Origin: a bacterium
GTDB taxonomy: Bacteria; BMS3Abin14
Direction: 5' to 3'
Length of the DNA: 6,269 nt
Assembly: GCA_022865845.1 (NCBI GenBank)
Contig: JALHUC010000645.1
Coordinates: forward strand, 1 to 6,269
Below the pieces are notes generated by a model. The model did not search any database. It worked only from the letters and a program-made list of their open reading frames with translations, and had not been told where the DNA came from. Numbering within the stretch: the stretch's first letter is position 1; each line of letters opens with the position of its first letter. Below are positions 6,152-6,269 of the stretch, piece by piece. The translations under genes and the position numbers were made by a program.

Positions 6152-6269
6152 AATTTCTCCATCATCTCCACAAATCTGTGAAACAGATAGTGCGCATCGT
6201 GTGGCCCGGGCGCTGCCTCCGGGTGGTACTGGACCGAAAAAGCCGGTATCTCAAGGTGTCTGATCCCCT
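6142..6269 (-). CDS. carA: Carbamoyl-phosphate synthase small subunit (CarA), C-terminal end only
   Basis: CarA is the glutamine-hydrolysing subunit that feeds ammonia to CarB. Only the last 41 residues lie in the window; the gene continues past the right edge. Visible is [20 protein letters not shown], the end of the class I glutamine amidotransferase domain: its His and Glu (residues 15 and 17 of the fragment) correspond to His353 and Glu355 of the E. coli Cys-His-Glu triad. The frame ends at TAG (6142-6144). The final residues KFRT and the stop fall at the edge of a heptamer repeat, so the native end may have been altered slightly. It precedes carB on the same strand with a 75-nt gap, the usual carAB order. 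Confidence 0.97.
   Translation of the reverse strand, partial: GIRHLEIPAFSVQYHPEAAPGPHDAHYLFHRFVEMMEKFRT

Overview
The window carries part of a de novo pyrimidine biosynthesis cluster from a bacterium, all on the minus strand. In transcription order (right to left) it holds the last 41 codons of carA, a complete carB, a complete gene for a transglutaminase-like lipoprotein, and most of pyrK. Both ends are cut: carA lacks its start and pyrK lacks its last residues. Base composition is moderately GC-rich. The CarB sequence, the NAD-linked class 1B dihydroorotate dehydrogenase subunit and the lipoprotein suggest a Gram-negative bacterium, perhaps Desulfobacterota/Deltaproteobacteria or a related uncultured lineage. 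That placement is an impression of sequence style, not a computed result.

Layout. Positions 6142-6269 encode the end of CarA, with the His-Pro-Glu of the glutaminase active site. A 75-nt gap (6067-6141) made largely of heptamer repeats leads to carB (2851-6066, 1071 aa), which starts with TTG behind a good ribosome binding site. Next is a 444-nt gene-free stretch (2407-2850) holding degenerate tandem repeats of period 7 and 9, small inverted repeats and a possible promoter. It is followed by the lipoprotein gene (922-2406, 494 aa; lipobox Cys31; Cys393-His429-Asp443 triad). A 139-nt gap, again almost entirely heptamer repeat, separates it from pyrK (782 to the left edge).

Function. CarA and CarB make carbamoyl phosphate from glutamine, bicarbonate and ATP. 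PyrK carries electrons from the dihydroorotate dehydrogenase PyrD to NAD+; pyrD is expected just beyond the left edge. The lipoprotein has no known role in this pathway and is the odd gene out.

The most unusual feature is a family of degenerate 7-bp tandem repeats in all three intergenic spaces. Their units differ from place to place but keep a period of seven. In one tract 24 consecutive 7-bp steps can be laid out from 804 to 971 while the motif changes four times. A nearly identical 16-nt junction occurs at the ends of both carA and the lipoprotein gene, and in both cases the repeat runs into the coding sequence and supplies its last codons. No tRNA, rRNA, CRISPR array, insertion sequence or convincing intrinsic terminator was seen.
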